DNA of 12,281 nucleotides from Candidatus Caldarchaeum sp. Its GTDB lineage: Archaea; Thermoproteota; Nitrososphaeria_A; Caldarchaeales; Caldarchaeaceae. Position 1 is the stretch's first letter. Each line of letters begins with the position of its first letter. This document shows, piece by piece, positions 1-6,205 of this stretch. Below the pieces are notes generated by a model. It worked only from the letters and a program-made list of their open reading frames with translations, did no database searches and was not told the origin of the DNA. The DNA is taken from contig JANXEM010000007.1 in assembly GCA_025058435.1 (NCBI GenBank), forward strand, positions 1 through 12,281. Reading direction: 5' to 3'. The position numbers and the translations under genes were made by a program.

Positions 1-92
1 AGAAATATGAGGTGCCGATGAGGCAGGGGGCGATGATTTTGGCGGTCGAGAAAGTAGCGGAAGCCATAAATTACCAAGGTATCTGGCCTTAA
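1..92 (+). CDS. C-terminal end of a probable Glu/Leu/Phe/Val dehydrogenase (partial)
   Basis: An open frame enters from the left edge (first full codon at base 3) and stops with TAA at 90-92, giving about 29 residues that end in NYQGIWP. The pattern MRxxAMILAVEKVAEAI followed by a short GIWP tail resembles the last helix of archaeal glutamate dehydrogenases, where a helix of the form LRxAAxxLAVxRVxEAM precedes a short tail. That similarity is from memory and covers only the tail, so the family call is tentative. The next gene starts 5 bases downstream, which suggests co-transcription. The body of the protein lies outside the window. Confidence 0.5.
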   Translation, partial: KYEVPMRQGAMILAVEKVAEAINYQGIWP

Positions 93-97
93 ACTCG

Positions 98-802
98 ATG
101 GAGCTGTGGAGCACCGTAATCGTAGGCATTACCCTCCTCTATTCCTCCTACCTCGACCTGAAGAAGCGAGAGGTCGAAGACATTGTATGGGTGGTTCCGG
201 CGGCCGCCGGCTTCGCGTTCAACTTCTACTTTTTTCATTCGCTCGGGCTCGACTGGTGGCTGAGATACGGAGCGGTCATCCTCGTCTCGGCGGGTCTGGC
301 GTTCGCCTTCTACTTCGCCGGCCTGTATGGAGGAGCTGACGCAAAAGCGTTGGCAGCCATTTCATTCATCCAGCCGTTTTCGTCGAGTTCACCCCAGATA
401 CACGGCGTCACAGCTTTGACGGTGCTGACCAACGGCATGATTCTATCGATGAGTTTGCCGATTTTCTTCGGCCTTTTCAATTCATACCGGTTGTTGAAGG
501 GTGAAAAGATTTACGAAGGGTTTGAAGCTGAAAAACCACATCGAAGGTTTGTGGCGTTGTTTCTCGGAACGCGGGTCAAAAACGCTGCGGGCAAAAGCTT
601 CTGGGGAGTAATAGAGACTTCTGAGGACGGTGTCAGAAGGTTTCGGTTCAACTTGGGCATCGAAGAGCTGGAAAGAGTCGACCGGAACGATGTATGGATA
701 ACTCCGGGAATTCCGCTACTGATTTTCTTCACGGCTGGATATTTTCTGAACTTTTTCGCCGGCGATTTGATGGCCCATCTGTTCACGGTTTTAAGAAGGT
801 AG
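98..802 (+). CDS. Archaeal A24-family prepilin/prearchaellin peptidase
   Basis: This 234-residue membrane aspartic protease should cleave class III signal peptides of archaellins and type IV pilins at the cytoplasmic face of the membrane. The two catalytic aspartates of family A24 are visible: Asp20 in YLDLKKREVED near the end of the first membrane helix, and Asp81 in GGADAK, a GxGD-like motif in which an alanine replaces the second glycine. Hydrophobic segments fall near residues 5-18, 30-46, 58-76, 102-126 and 202-228. A soluble charged insert at about 131-198 precedes the last helix, as in archaeal FlaK/EppA-type enzymes and unlike the short bacterial core. The ATG start is 5 bases after the preceding stop, with no clear ribosome binding site. 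Its 3' end overlaps the convergent SpoIIM-like gene by 12 bases. No pilin or archaellin gene is visible nearby, so the substrate is unknown. Confidence 0.85.
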   Translation: MELWSTVIVGITLLYSSYLDLKKREVEDIVWVVPAAAGFAFNFYFFHSLGLDWWLRYGAVILVSAGLAFAFYFAGLYGGADAKALAAISFIQPFSSSSPQIHGVTALTVLTNGMILSMSLPIFFGLFNSYRLLKGEKIYEGFEAEKPHRRFVALFLGTRVKNAAGKSFWGVIETSEDGVRRFRFNLGIEELERVDRNDVWITPGIPLLIFFTAGYFLNFFAGDLMAHLFTVLRR

Positions 803-1339
803 CATACTTTGCAGAAAAACGATCAAAATCCATTCAAGGACTGCACCGACGAAAAGCAGGCCCACGACGGCCGCGATTGAAAGCGGCAGGATGCGTAGTT
901 CGTTCCGGAAGGTTCTCTTTACGGCTGAGGACGTGAGGAAGAAGCTTTGGGATACGGCGAACCCGTAAGCGAGCATTTCGACGAACCCGTAGATGGTCAG
1001 GAACGGGACGAGGAGAGACAGCGCTACGGGTGTGTTGGAAACTATGGAGTAGGCGCCGATGACCATTCCCGTGTTGTAGACGATGAAGGCGGCCAAGGCC
1101 ATTCCAGCCGCTGGTATCATCATCAAAAGCGACGCGGCCAGGTTGTTGAAGAAAATTCCGGCCGGCGTTGCGATGAGTGTGGGCAGGAGGTCGTTGAACT
1201 GGTTTACGACGGCTTCGGCGTCTCCCCGCGACATGGGGGTGAATGCTCCGACGGCGAGCAAAGCTATCAGTAGGGCCGTGGATATGGCCGCGGCTGGTAG
1301 ACGCGAGGAGACAAAGCCGCGGATGTTGAATCTGGTCAT
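791..1339 (-). CDS. SpoIIM-like (DUF95 family) integral membrane protein
   Basis: This 182-residue membrane protein has an N-terminal hydrophobic segment (about residues 15-35), then the family-type stretch beginning with GIFFNNLAASLL near residue 62. A further helix with NTGMVIGAY follows near 90, then YGFVEMLAYGFAVSQS near 117-132, and a C-terminal membrane helix at about 153-177. In stage II sporulation protein M relatives the equivalent elements are a (I/F)xNN helix and a helix starting HGxxE; here the histidine is a tyrosine but the glutamate is kept. Archaeal members have no sporulation role, and their function, often linked to membrane or vesicle processes and to MoxR-DUF58 neighbourhoods, is not settled. 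The ATG at 1339 has a TATA-like box centred 27 bases upstream, so the message is probably leaderless. The last 12 bases overlap the convergent peptidase gene. Confidence 0.75.
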   Translation of the reverse strand: MTRFNIRGFVSSRLPAAAISTALLIALLAVGAFTPMSRGDAEAVVNQFNDLLPTLIATPAGIFFNNLAASLLMMIPAAGMALAAFIVYNTGMVIGAYSIVSNTPVALSLLVPFLTIYGFVEMLAYGFAVSQSFFLTSSAVKRTFRNELRILPLSIAAVVGLLFVGAVLEWILIVFLQSMLPS

Positions 1340-1362
1340 CCTGCTTGATGCTGTCGTTTGAT

Positions 1363-1370
1363 GTATTTTA
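1363..1370 (-). promoter_or_regulatory. TATA-like box of the SpoIIM-like gene
   Basis: The - strand reads TAAAATAC here, centred about 27 bases before the ATG at 1339. This is the distance expected if transcription starts at or next to the start codon (leaderless). It lies about 18 bases downstream of the SRP RNA 3' end on the same strand, so the two units are back to back but separately promoted. No T-rich terminator is visible between them. Confidence 0.5.
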
Positions 1371-1387
1371 GTCTGGTGTGTTTAATC

Positions 1388-1714
1388 GGTGGCGGCGGCT
1401 CCCCGGGGTGGCGAGGGCCCGAACCCGGTCTTCGGATGGGTGGAATGCTTGAACACGCTTGTGGGTGGGCTGCGCCGCTGCATCTTAGTGCTGCTCCCTC
1501 CCGGGCCTGACACGGTTCGACGCATTCGACGGTTTGGAGCCTTCCTACGAAGGCTTTGCCCGTCTACGGCGCCCCCATCCGGCGTATCCTCATCGCTTCC
1601 ACGCATCCGAGGAACCGGAGGGCCTCACGCGCCCCCGCGGGTTGTCCGGCCCCCGCATGAAGCCCGTCTCGGGTGGAGGGAAGGGCTGGCTCCCCGGCCT
1701 TTCCCGCCGCCACC
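1388..1714 (-). ncRNA. ffs: Archaeal signal recognition particle (7S) RNA
   Basis: This about 327-base RNA gene on the - strand is the scaffold of the signal recognition particle, which binds SRP54 and SRP19 to target membrane and secreted proteins. The two ends are complementary (GGTGGCGGCGG at the 5' end, CCGCCGCCACC at the 3' end), closing helix 1/5. The helix 8 tip is conserved: GTCAGG CCC GGGA GGG AGCAGCAC, with a GNRA tetraloop (GGGA), the SRP54-binding symmetric loop and a GTG/CAC pair, near 1488-1512. A basal GCGTC/GATGC pairing surrounds an asymmetric loop. Helix 6 is a hairpin AGCCTTC-GTAG-GAAGGCT at 1538-1555, with the GNAR-type loop expected for SRP19 binding, flanked by GACGG/CCGTC. 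The GC-rich 5' portion (about 1600-1700) would hold helices 2-4. Open frames across this interval have no protein-like features. Exact ends are inferred from the pairing. Confidence 0.93.
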
Positions 1715-1735
1715 AACTCTATGAATGTATGAGCT

Positions 1736-1744
1736 GGTTTAAAG
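1736..1744 (-). promoter_or_regulatory. TATA box for the SRP RNA
   Basis: The - strand reads CTTTAAACC, with TTTAAA at 1743-1738. This is centred about 26 bases upstream of the inferred RNA 5' end at 1714, the canonical archaeal spacing. A purine-rich stretch (CTAAAT) just upstream could serve as the BRE element. The spacing independently supports the 5' end chosen from the terminal helix. Confidence 0.7.
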
Positions 1745-1790
1745 ATTTAGCATAAACACGGCTGGCCCGGTTGAATTTTGGCGTTGGAAA

Positions 1791-1797
1791 ATTTTAT
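1791..1797 (+). promoter_or_regulatory. TATA-like box of the DUF72 gene
   Basis: ATTTTAT preceded by GGAAA lies about 30 bases before the ATG at 1825. This predicts a very short leader or none. The SRP RNA promoter points the other way from the same intergenic stretch (1715-1824). Confidence 0.5.
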
Positions 1798-1824
1798 GCC
1801 CGGGGCCTTCGTTGGTTTTGTTTG

Positions 1825-2586
1825 ATGAAGGTTTTGGTCGGTTGTTGCGGCTGGGCCGTCAAAGGGGGGAAAAAGGCCTATTTTGACAAGTTTCCCGTCA
1901 TAGAGGTGCAGGAAACTTTCTACAAGCTTCCGAAGATGGAAACCGTGTTGAGCTGGAAAAGGAACGCGCCGTCGGGGTTTGTTTTCTGTGTGAAGGCTTG
2001 GCAGGCCATAACGCATCCAGCCACCAGCCCGACTTGGAAAAGGGCCGGCGTCAACCCCGAAACGGTGAAGAAAATGGGGTACGGCTGGCTACGGCCCGTG
2101 AAAGAAAATTTCGAAGCTTGGGAAAAGACGGTTGAAGTGGCCAGAGCTTTGGATGCGAAAATAGTCGTCGTCCAAACTCCGCCCACGATGCCCGACACAA
2201 AGGAAACACATGAAAACGCCCTCAAATTTTTCGAGCACGCAACCGCGTTCGGGCTTTTGCTCGCGTGGGAGCCGCGGGGCAAAATAGCCGCCAACAAACA
2301 GGCCGTCAAAGCTATCTGCGAAAAAACAGGCGTACTTCACGTCGTCGATTTGATGAAGAACACTCCCTACATGGAGACAGAAATTTTTTACACGCGTCTT
2401 CACGGCCTCGGAAAAGGTGAAGTAAACTACTCCTACCGCTACAGCGACGAAGACTTGAGACAACTCGCCGCCAAACTCCGGTCGATTTCGCCGGCGGAAG
2501 CCTACGTTCTGTTCAACAACGTTTCGATGGCCCAAGACGCGGAAAGGTTCATCGAAAACCTAAAGCGGGAGGACCAGCCGACCTGA
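1825..2586 (+). CDS. DUF72 family TIM-barrel protein
   Basis: This 253-residue protein belongs to the DUF72 (YecE-like) family, a TIM-barrel-fold group of unknown biochemical role found in bacteria and archaea. The family signature is visible in order: VGCCGW at the N-terminus, YFDKFPVIEVQETFYKLP near residues 22-39, the WKRNAPSGFVFCVKAWQAITH region near 46-66, VVVQTPP near 118, LLAWEPRG in mid-protein, and a late YTRLHGLGKGEVNYSYRYSDEDL block followed by LFNN near the end. The start is placed at the ATG opening MKVLVGCCGW because homologues begin with this strand and a TATA-like box sits at the right distance. An in-frame TTG at 1771 would add 18 residues lacking family similarity. The last 27 bases overlap the convergent gene at 2560-2880. 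Confidence 0.9.
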   Translation: MKVLVGCCGWAVKGGKKAYFDKFPVIEVQETFYKLPKMETVLSWKRNAPSGFVFCVKAWQAITHPATSPTWKRAGVNPETVKKMGYGWLRPVKENFEAWEKTVEVARALDAKIVVVQTPPTMPDTKETHENALKFFEHATAFGLLLAWEPRGKIAANKQAVKAICEKTGVLHVVDLMKNTPYMETEIFYTRLHGLGKGEVNYSYRYSDEDLRQLAAKLRSISPAEAYVLFNNVSMAQDAERFIENLKREDQPT

Positions 2587-2880
2587 AAATTTCTTCAAGC
2601 CATCTTTCTCCATCTTCGAAGCGATGCTTTCAGCAACCCTACATGGGATTGGGTTGGATAAGGCCTTCACGTATCCGTCTCCGTCGCAGACCACCACGAC
2701 ACAGAAGTTCTCGTCTTTGTTGACGACCGCGTAATGGTTCTCTTCGCCCACGGGAGCCCATCCTTCTTTCGTTTCCTTCACCATCATCGCGGCCACAGCA
2801 TATCCCGTGTATGTGCTCAGCAAAACCTGCGCCCTCTGAGCAACCATCTCACCCATCCTCACAGCCTCAAAATACTGCAT
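2560..2880 (-). CDS. Hypothetical 106-residue protein, family not recognised
   Basis: I do not recognise this family. The predicted protein starts MQYFEAVRMGEMVAQ and ends FSGRLVLPL, with mixed alpha/beta character and no membrane segment or signal peptide. A hydrophobic strand-like core, NFCVVVVCDGDGYVKAL, sits near residues 58-74, and there are three cysteines overall. It is probably real. The ATG at 2880 has a TATA-like sequence (GTTTTTAGAA on the - strand, 2910-2901) about 26 bases upstream, matching the leaderless pattern of its neighbours. It also fills what would otherwise be a 350-base gap. Against it are the 27-base overlap with the convergent DUF72 gene and the absence of any recognisable motif. 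An upstream TTG at 2898 would add six residues but lies inside the promoter spacing. Confidence 0.55.
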   Translation of the reverse strand: MQYFEAVRMGEMVAQRAQVLLSTYTGYAVAAMMVKETKEGWAPVGEENHYAVVNKDENFCVVVVCDGDGYVKALSNPIPCRVAESIASKMEKDGLKKFSGRLVLPL

Positions 2881-2900
2881 GACCCAACAACAACCCAAGA

Positions 2901-2916
2901 TTCTAAAAACCTTAAT
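2901..2916. promoter_or_regulatory. Divergent promoter elements between two small genes
   Basis: Only 59 bases separate the two start codons (2880 on - and 2940 on +). The block TTCTAAAAACCTTAAT holds a TATA-like box for each direction: TTTTTAGAA read on the - strand, about 26 bases before 2880, and CCTTAAT or CTAAAAAC read on the + strand, about 27-32 bases before 2940. The two boxes nearly coincide, so the two genes may compete for one TBP site. Confidence 0.45.
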
Positions 2917-2939
2917 TCCATCTCACCCATCCAAAAGCC

Positions 2940-3242
2940 ATGATAATCAGGGTGTGGACGTGCCGGCTGAAGAAAGGAGCTGAAAAAGCTTTTGAAGAGT
3001 TCGCAGTCCGGGAGGCGGCGCCTTTGATGCGGAAGGCCGAAGGCTGTCTCGACGCCTACTTTGGAATCGACTTCTCTTCCGACCCAGCAGTAGGAGTGGT
3101 TGTTTCCTTGTGGCGTGACATCGAATCAATCAAATCGTTCACAGGCGGTAACTGGCGGGAACCGTTCATCCATCCATCCGAAGAACCTCTTCTCGCCGAA
3201 AAACCCAAGGTCAATCATTTCAACTTGGTCGGCAAACTTTGA
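2940..3242 (+). CDS. Antibiotic biosynthesis monooxygenase (ABM)-like small protein
   Basis: This 100-residue protein looks like a dimeric ferredoxin-like alpha/beta-barrel protein of the ABM/EthD-like superfamily. The opening strand IIRVWTCRLKKGAEKAFEEF followed by an amphipathic helix, then the GCLDAYFGIDFSSDP strand-turn and VGVVVSLWRDIESIKSF (strand then helix), follows the ABM order of strand-helix-strand-strand-helix. The tail after about residue 74 is polar and includes HPSEEPLL. ABM proteins range from heme- and quinone-acting monooxygenases to uncharacterised ligand-binding proteins, and no residue here fixes a reaction. The ATG is preceded by TATA-like sequence at leaderless spacing. 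The gene stands alone, with about 90 bases before the histone-like gene. Confidence 0.7.
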   Translation: MIIRVWTCRLKKGAEKAFEEFAVREAAPLMRKAEGCLDAYFGIDFSSDPAVGVVVSLWRDIESIKSFTGGNWREPFIHPSEEPLLAEKPKVNHFNLVGKL

Positions 3243-3297
3243 CGGTAATATCAGAAAGTTTCCGACGGAATACGTGAAAAAACGGGTTAGAAAAGGA

Positions 3298-3303
3298 TTT
3301 AAA
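3298..3303 (+). promoter_or_regulatory. TATA box of the short histone-fold gene
   Basis: TTTAAA, preceded by the purine-rich AGAAAAGGA, lies about 32 bases before the ATG at 3333. Normal archaeal spacing would start transcription around 3327, leaving a leader of only a few bases. The intergenic stretch 3243-3332 shows nothing else. Confidence 0.6.
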
Positions 3304-3332
3304 GCCTATTTTCCGTCTTATAGCGAACGGAT

Positions 3333-3509
3333 ATGGGCAAAGAAAGCATCGTGGTCGAATCCCGTGTTAGAGAGGCCTTGCCCGAGGGGATAAGGCTCGG
3401 TTCTGACGCTTTGGAAGGCCTTGACGCCGCGGTCAGAGAATTGATAGCGAAAGCCGTCAAACGATGCCAAGCCAACGGAAGAAAAACTTTGATGAAGGAG
3501 GACTTCTAA
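3333..3509 (+). CDS. Short histone-fold protein (DUF1931-like, truncated third helix)
   Basis: This 58-residue gene encodes MGKESIVVESRVREALP followed by a long helix and the ending ANGRKTLMKEDF. The final block matches the histone-fold loop between helices 2 and 3, where a motif of the form (A/G)xxxGRKT(L/V)xxxD(L/F) is typical, and SIVVESRVRE forms the first short helix. The chain stops at the start of helix 3, so it is shorter than classical archaeal histones (about 66-70 residues). It fits the small DUF1931-like proteins known from several archaea and bacteria. The likely role is DNA binding or compaction as a dimer or tetramer, but this is inferred from fold only. It has its own TATA box and a strong downstream terminator, so it is monocistronic. 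Basic residues cluster near the C-terminus (KRCQANGRK). Confidence 0.82.
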   Translation: MGKESIVVESRVREALPEGIRLGSDALEGLDAAVRELIAKAVKRCQANGRKTLMKEDF

Positions 3510-3518
3510 CCCCCTCCC

Positions 3519-3545
3519 GGCCTTTTCAAAAGGCCTCTATTTTTT
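3519..3545 (+). terminator. Hairpin and T-tract terminator after the histone-fold gene
   Basis: GGCCTTTT-C-AAAAGGCC forms a perfect inverted repeat with 8-base arms at 3519-3535, followed closely by TCTATTTTTT up to 3545. It starts 10 bases after the histone-fold stop codon. On the opposite strand the hairpin follows the fbp stop codon immediately but lacks a T-run, so termination of the - strand operon here would be less typical. The fbp stop codon (3537-3539) lies within the T-rich side. Confidence 0.65.
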
Positions 3546-4676
3546 GCTCACTTTCGCCTCAATCGGCTTGAACCGGTGCTTCAGTTTTTCGATTATCTGC
3601 GGCAAAGTCGTGTACTCCATTTCTTCGTGGCCGAGCCTCGCCGGCTCGAATTCGCCCATCGTCCGAAGCGTCAAAGCCAGCTCGGCCGCCTTATTCCTCA
3701 CAACGTCCCAAAACGGGTCTTCGAACAGGTCGACGGGCTCGACACCTTCGGCCCCGACCAGCCGTCCGTTGGAAACCTGCCAACCCATAGCAACGACCCG
3801 CGGAGGCCCGTCGAAGAACGAAACAACGTTGTGGCCTTTGCTGAAGGAGACGGGCATTAAAGGCCCTCGATGAGAACCTCGCATCCAACCCGAAACAATC
3901 GCGGGCGTGGCAAAGGCGGAAAGAACTTCTCCGACAGCGGGAAAACCTGCCTGAGCCCTAACAACCATGACTGGGTCGTCTTTGCCCACGTAACGGCCCG
4001 CGATGAGACTCAGCCGGGTCGTGCTGGCCGCCGCGGCTGGCTCGCCGTCCGAAGCCCTGTAAACCTTCGATATCGCATACCTGCCCACCGTCCCAATCAA
4101 CGCAATCAAATCGTACAGCTCCTCGGGTGTTTTCAGGACCACCGACCATGATTCGATGAGGTCGAGCACTTCGAATTTGAATCCGTCGTGGAGCGTGGGG
4201 TCGATGACGAGGCCCGCCGTGTTGTCGGGGGATGCGAAGATGCGGTAAAGCGGAAGGTTCCATGCTCCGGGCTCGGTTTTGTCGGCGGCGAACACTATGA
4301 TGGGGTCTGATTTTCTTTCCTCAAACTCGATTTCGGCGACGCCGGGCCCGAGGCCTTTAACGTTTCCGCTGAAAGCATCCGACAAAAGGTCTTGGCCCGC
4401 GCCGTAGAGCTTCATCGGCTTCGCAACCTTGTCCGTAATTTCCTTGAAAATCTCCCAGGCGAGCCCGTGAACTTCGGGGTTGTCTTCTCCTCTGTTGTGT
4501 GTCATGACGAGGATGATGTCGTCGCCGCAGTGCGTGGCGTATCCCGTGTTGATTAACCCGGTCTGCTCGGCGTTCCGCAGCTTGGATGAAGCCAGTTCCA
4601 TCATCTTTGGATGCGGCTTGTGATGACCAGCTATGCTTCCAACATCCGCCTTAATTACCGAAACAGTTGTTTTCAT
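3537..4676 (-). CDS. fbp: Fructose-1,6-bisphosphate aldolase/phosphatase (bifunctional, archaeal type V)
   Basis: This 379-residue enzyme condenses dihydroxyacetone phosphate and glyceraldehyde 3-phosphate to fructose 1,6-bisphosphate and dephosphorylates it to fructose 6-phosphate, making gluconeogenesis one-way in the cytoplasm. The sequence matches the family end to end. Metal and phosphatase residues Asp11, His18, Asp52-Asp53 and Asp132 fall at the family positions, as does Gln95 in YGAGQDLL. The aldolase Tyr229 and Schiff-base Lys232 lie in GRYVGKDDP. Other blocks include SGNVKGLGPGVAE, ADKTEPGAWNLPLY, SGWMRGSHRGPLMP and EEMEYTTLP. Length is normal and no key residue is missing. It is the last gene of a tight eight-gene - strand set; its ATG overlaps the stop of the upstream surface-protein gene (ATGA), with no obvious ribosome binding site, suggesting translational coupling. 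Pairing with an envelope operon is unexpected for a central-carbon enzyme. Confidence 0.97.
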   Translation of the reverse strand: MKTTVSVIKADVGSIAGHHKPHPKMMELASSKLRNAEQTGLINTGYATHCGDDIILVMTHNRGEDNPEVHGLAWEIFKEITDKVAKPMKLYGAGQDLLSDAFSGNVKGLGPGVAEIEFEERKSDPIIVFAADKTEPGAWNLPLYRIFASPDNTAGLVIDPTLHDGFKFEVLDLIESWSVVLKTPEELYDLIALIGTVGRYAISKVYRASDGEPAAAASTTRLSLIAGRYVGKDDPVMVVRAQAGFPAVGEVLSAFATPAIVSGWMRGSHRGPLMPVSFSKGHNVVSFFDGPPRVVAMGWQVSNGRLVGAEGVEPVDLFEDPFWDVVRNKAAELALTLRTMGEFEPARLGHEEMEYTTLPQIIEKLKHRFKPIEAKVSKK

Positions 4677-6205
4677 AAATGCTCGATTCTACTGGCACGC
4701 GCTCGGTTAAAGGTCTTACGTATGCTAAACGTTTTCAATATAGAGTAACCCAGTAGAGAAATTAATAGTATTGATGAGGCGCGGAGACCAGCCAGTCCGA
4801 GAGGGTTGTCGAGAACTACGATCGTCCATGTCGTGTCGGCGGTTAGCTGGAAAGTTTCGGAGGAAAAACTTTCAGGCATGAGCGCTCTCACGACATGTGT
4901 GCCCTCGGGAAGCAACAGCGGTGATTTGCCTGAAATGAGTTGCCCATTTATTTCGAGAAGCCGCGGCCCTTGGTAGATGGTTCTGTTGGGGAAAACGAGC
5001 TTCACGTCCGTCTGGTAGAGGGTGACGTTGAGAAGTATCGTTTCGCCTGCTTCAACTACGAAAGCTGGCGTGTTGACGGTGGCCGGCCCGAATGATATGG
5101 ATGCAACTACTTCTTTGGAAGGAATGATTGTAGATTGATTTATGTAGTCACTTATTTCGATGACGTCCATGAAAGAGACCATTATCATGGAATTGAGGAT
5201 TTTCGTGGTTCCGTCGGGGACTTTTAAATCCGAAACGTTTTGGAACCTTCCGTGCACCATGTCGTAGACCCGGAAAACCGCCGCCGGCAGCCGTAGCGTC
5301 AAAATCCAGAGGTTTCCGGCTTCGTCGCCCACCAGCAGGGTGTAGTTCTTTTTCATGGCATCCCAAAAATCAACTGTCAGTGTCGAGCTCAACCCCTCCA
5401 AACTACGCTTTGAGGACGGCAGAACTACTATGTTGGCTTCGTAGACGATTCTGCGGTCAGACAAAGACAGCAACCTAAGTTTATGCACCCCAATTCCAAC
5501 AGGCCTAATGCCAGAGGGTCCACCGCCTTCATTCGGTATAGGCACCGAAAAAACCATTAGGTCTTCGACCTTCCTTCCCGAAACTATTTCTGAAGAAACT
5601 ATCTGTTCGATTTCCATGCTGTAGCCGACACCCATCAAGTTTCCGGTGTAGCGGATGGACGGCTGACTACGGACGATTTCGGCCCTCACCCTTGTTTCGT
5701 TAAAGTCCGGTAAGTTTATTCTTATGGAAGAGCCGGCTGCTTTTACGAAGTCGCTTCTCCCCTCCAAGAAGACGGCGAAACTTTGGGGCGTGGTGTAGGC
5801 CGCGATGTTCAGTTGGGAATCTTCGAGCCCGAACGACAACGTCACAGCCGGTCTGATGACAGGCGGCCTGACAACAGCTTTCACGGAAGAAGTGCCGTCG
5901 ACGGTAACAGTCCATTCGCCGACATCAGCCATCCCGAATTTCCTCAACACAGTCCTACTTCCGTCCTTCACCGGTATCTCTTCAACAACGCCCGCCGGGC
6001 TCACGAGAGTCACCAACCCGTCTCTGCCGACCGACAAAACCACAAGAGATTCGCCTACACCATATTCAAGCACGCCGCCGTTCAGCAGCGGCACCATGTA
6101 TCCTCCGCCGAACCCTATCAGCCAATAATTCTTCAGCGCATCAACGTCGGGAAAAGGCGAGACGGCGATGAGCAAAAGCACGGCAACGACGATGACTTTC
6201 TTCAC
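4673..6205 (-). CDS. Large secreted surface protein with C-terminal membrane anchor
   Basis: No known family was recognised in this 510-residue protein. It starts with a clear signal peptide (KKVIVVAVLLLIAVSPFPDVDA, split as a basic n-region and hydrophobic core). The rest is beta-strand-rich and probably extracellular, ending in a membrane helix near residues 477-494 and a basic tail (KTFSIRKTFNRARASR). Several N-glycosylation sequons occur (NET, NYT, NVS, NQS, NVT, NRT), consistent with surface exposure. Repeated Ig/beta-sandwich-like domains are likely but not proven. The GTG start at 6205 is chosen because its GTGA overlaps the upstream stop, a GGAGG sequence sits just upstream, and it opens directly on the signal peptide. 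The longer open frame to 6385 would run through the upstream membrane gene and put 60 residues before the signal peptide. It sits in the MoxR-DUF58 operon and may be a client or effector at the envelope. Confidence 0.78.
   Translation of the reverse strand: MKKVIVVAVLLLIAVSPFPDVDALKNYWLIGFGGGYMVPLLNGGVLEYGVGESLVVLSVGRDGLVTLVSPAGVVEEIPVKDGSRTVLRKFGMADVGEWTVTVDGTSSVKAVVRPPVIRPAVTLSFGLEDSQLNIAAYTTPQSFAVFLEGRSDFVKAAGSSIRINLPDFNETRVRAEIVRSQPSIRYTGNLMGVGYSMEIEQIVSSEIVSGRKVEDLMVFSVPIPNEGGGPSGIRPVGIGVHKLRLLSLSDRRIVYEANIVVLPSSKRSLEGLSSTLTVDFWDAMKKNYTLLVGDEAGNLWILTLRLPAAVFRVYDMVHGRFQNVSDLKVPDGTTKILNSMIMVSFMDVIEISDYINQSTIIPSKEVVASISFGPATVNTPAFVVEAGETILLNVTLYQTDVKLVFPNRTIYQGPRLLEINGQLISGKSPLLLPEGTHVVRALMPESFSSETFQLTADTTWTIVVLDNPLGLAGLRASSILLISLLGYSILKTFSIRKTFNRARASRIEHL

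Noticed and set aside
1389..1755. Proline- and arginine-rich open frames on both strands between 1382 and 1755
   Set aside because: They run across the GC-rich SRP RNA gene, have no protein-family features and reflect base composition.
2734..2943. A 69-codon + strand open frame opposite the 106-residue gene
   Set aside because: Its translation is compositionally odd (histidine-rich start, low-complexity end), and it runs across the divergent promoter and into the next gene's start.
3350..3364. GGTCGAATCCCG, similar to a tRNA T-arm
   Set aside because: No acceptor stem, D-arm or anticodon arm can be built around it, one base of the T-loop is missing, and it falls inside the well-supported histone-fold coding sequence.
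4619..4625. GTGATGA, matching a C box of C/D small RNAs
   Set aside because: No D box (CTGA) or paired C'/D' elements at suitable distance, and it lies within the fbp coding sequence.
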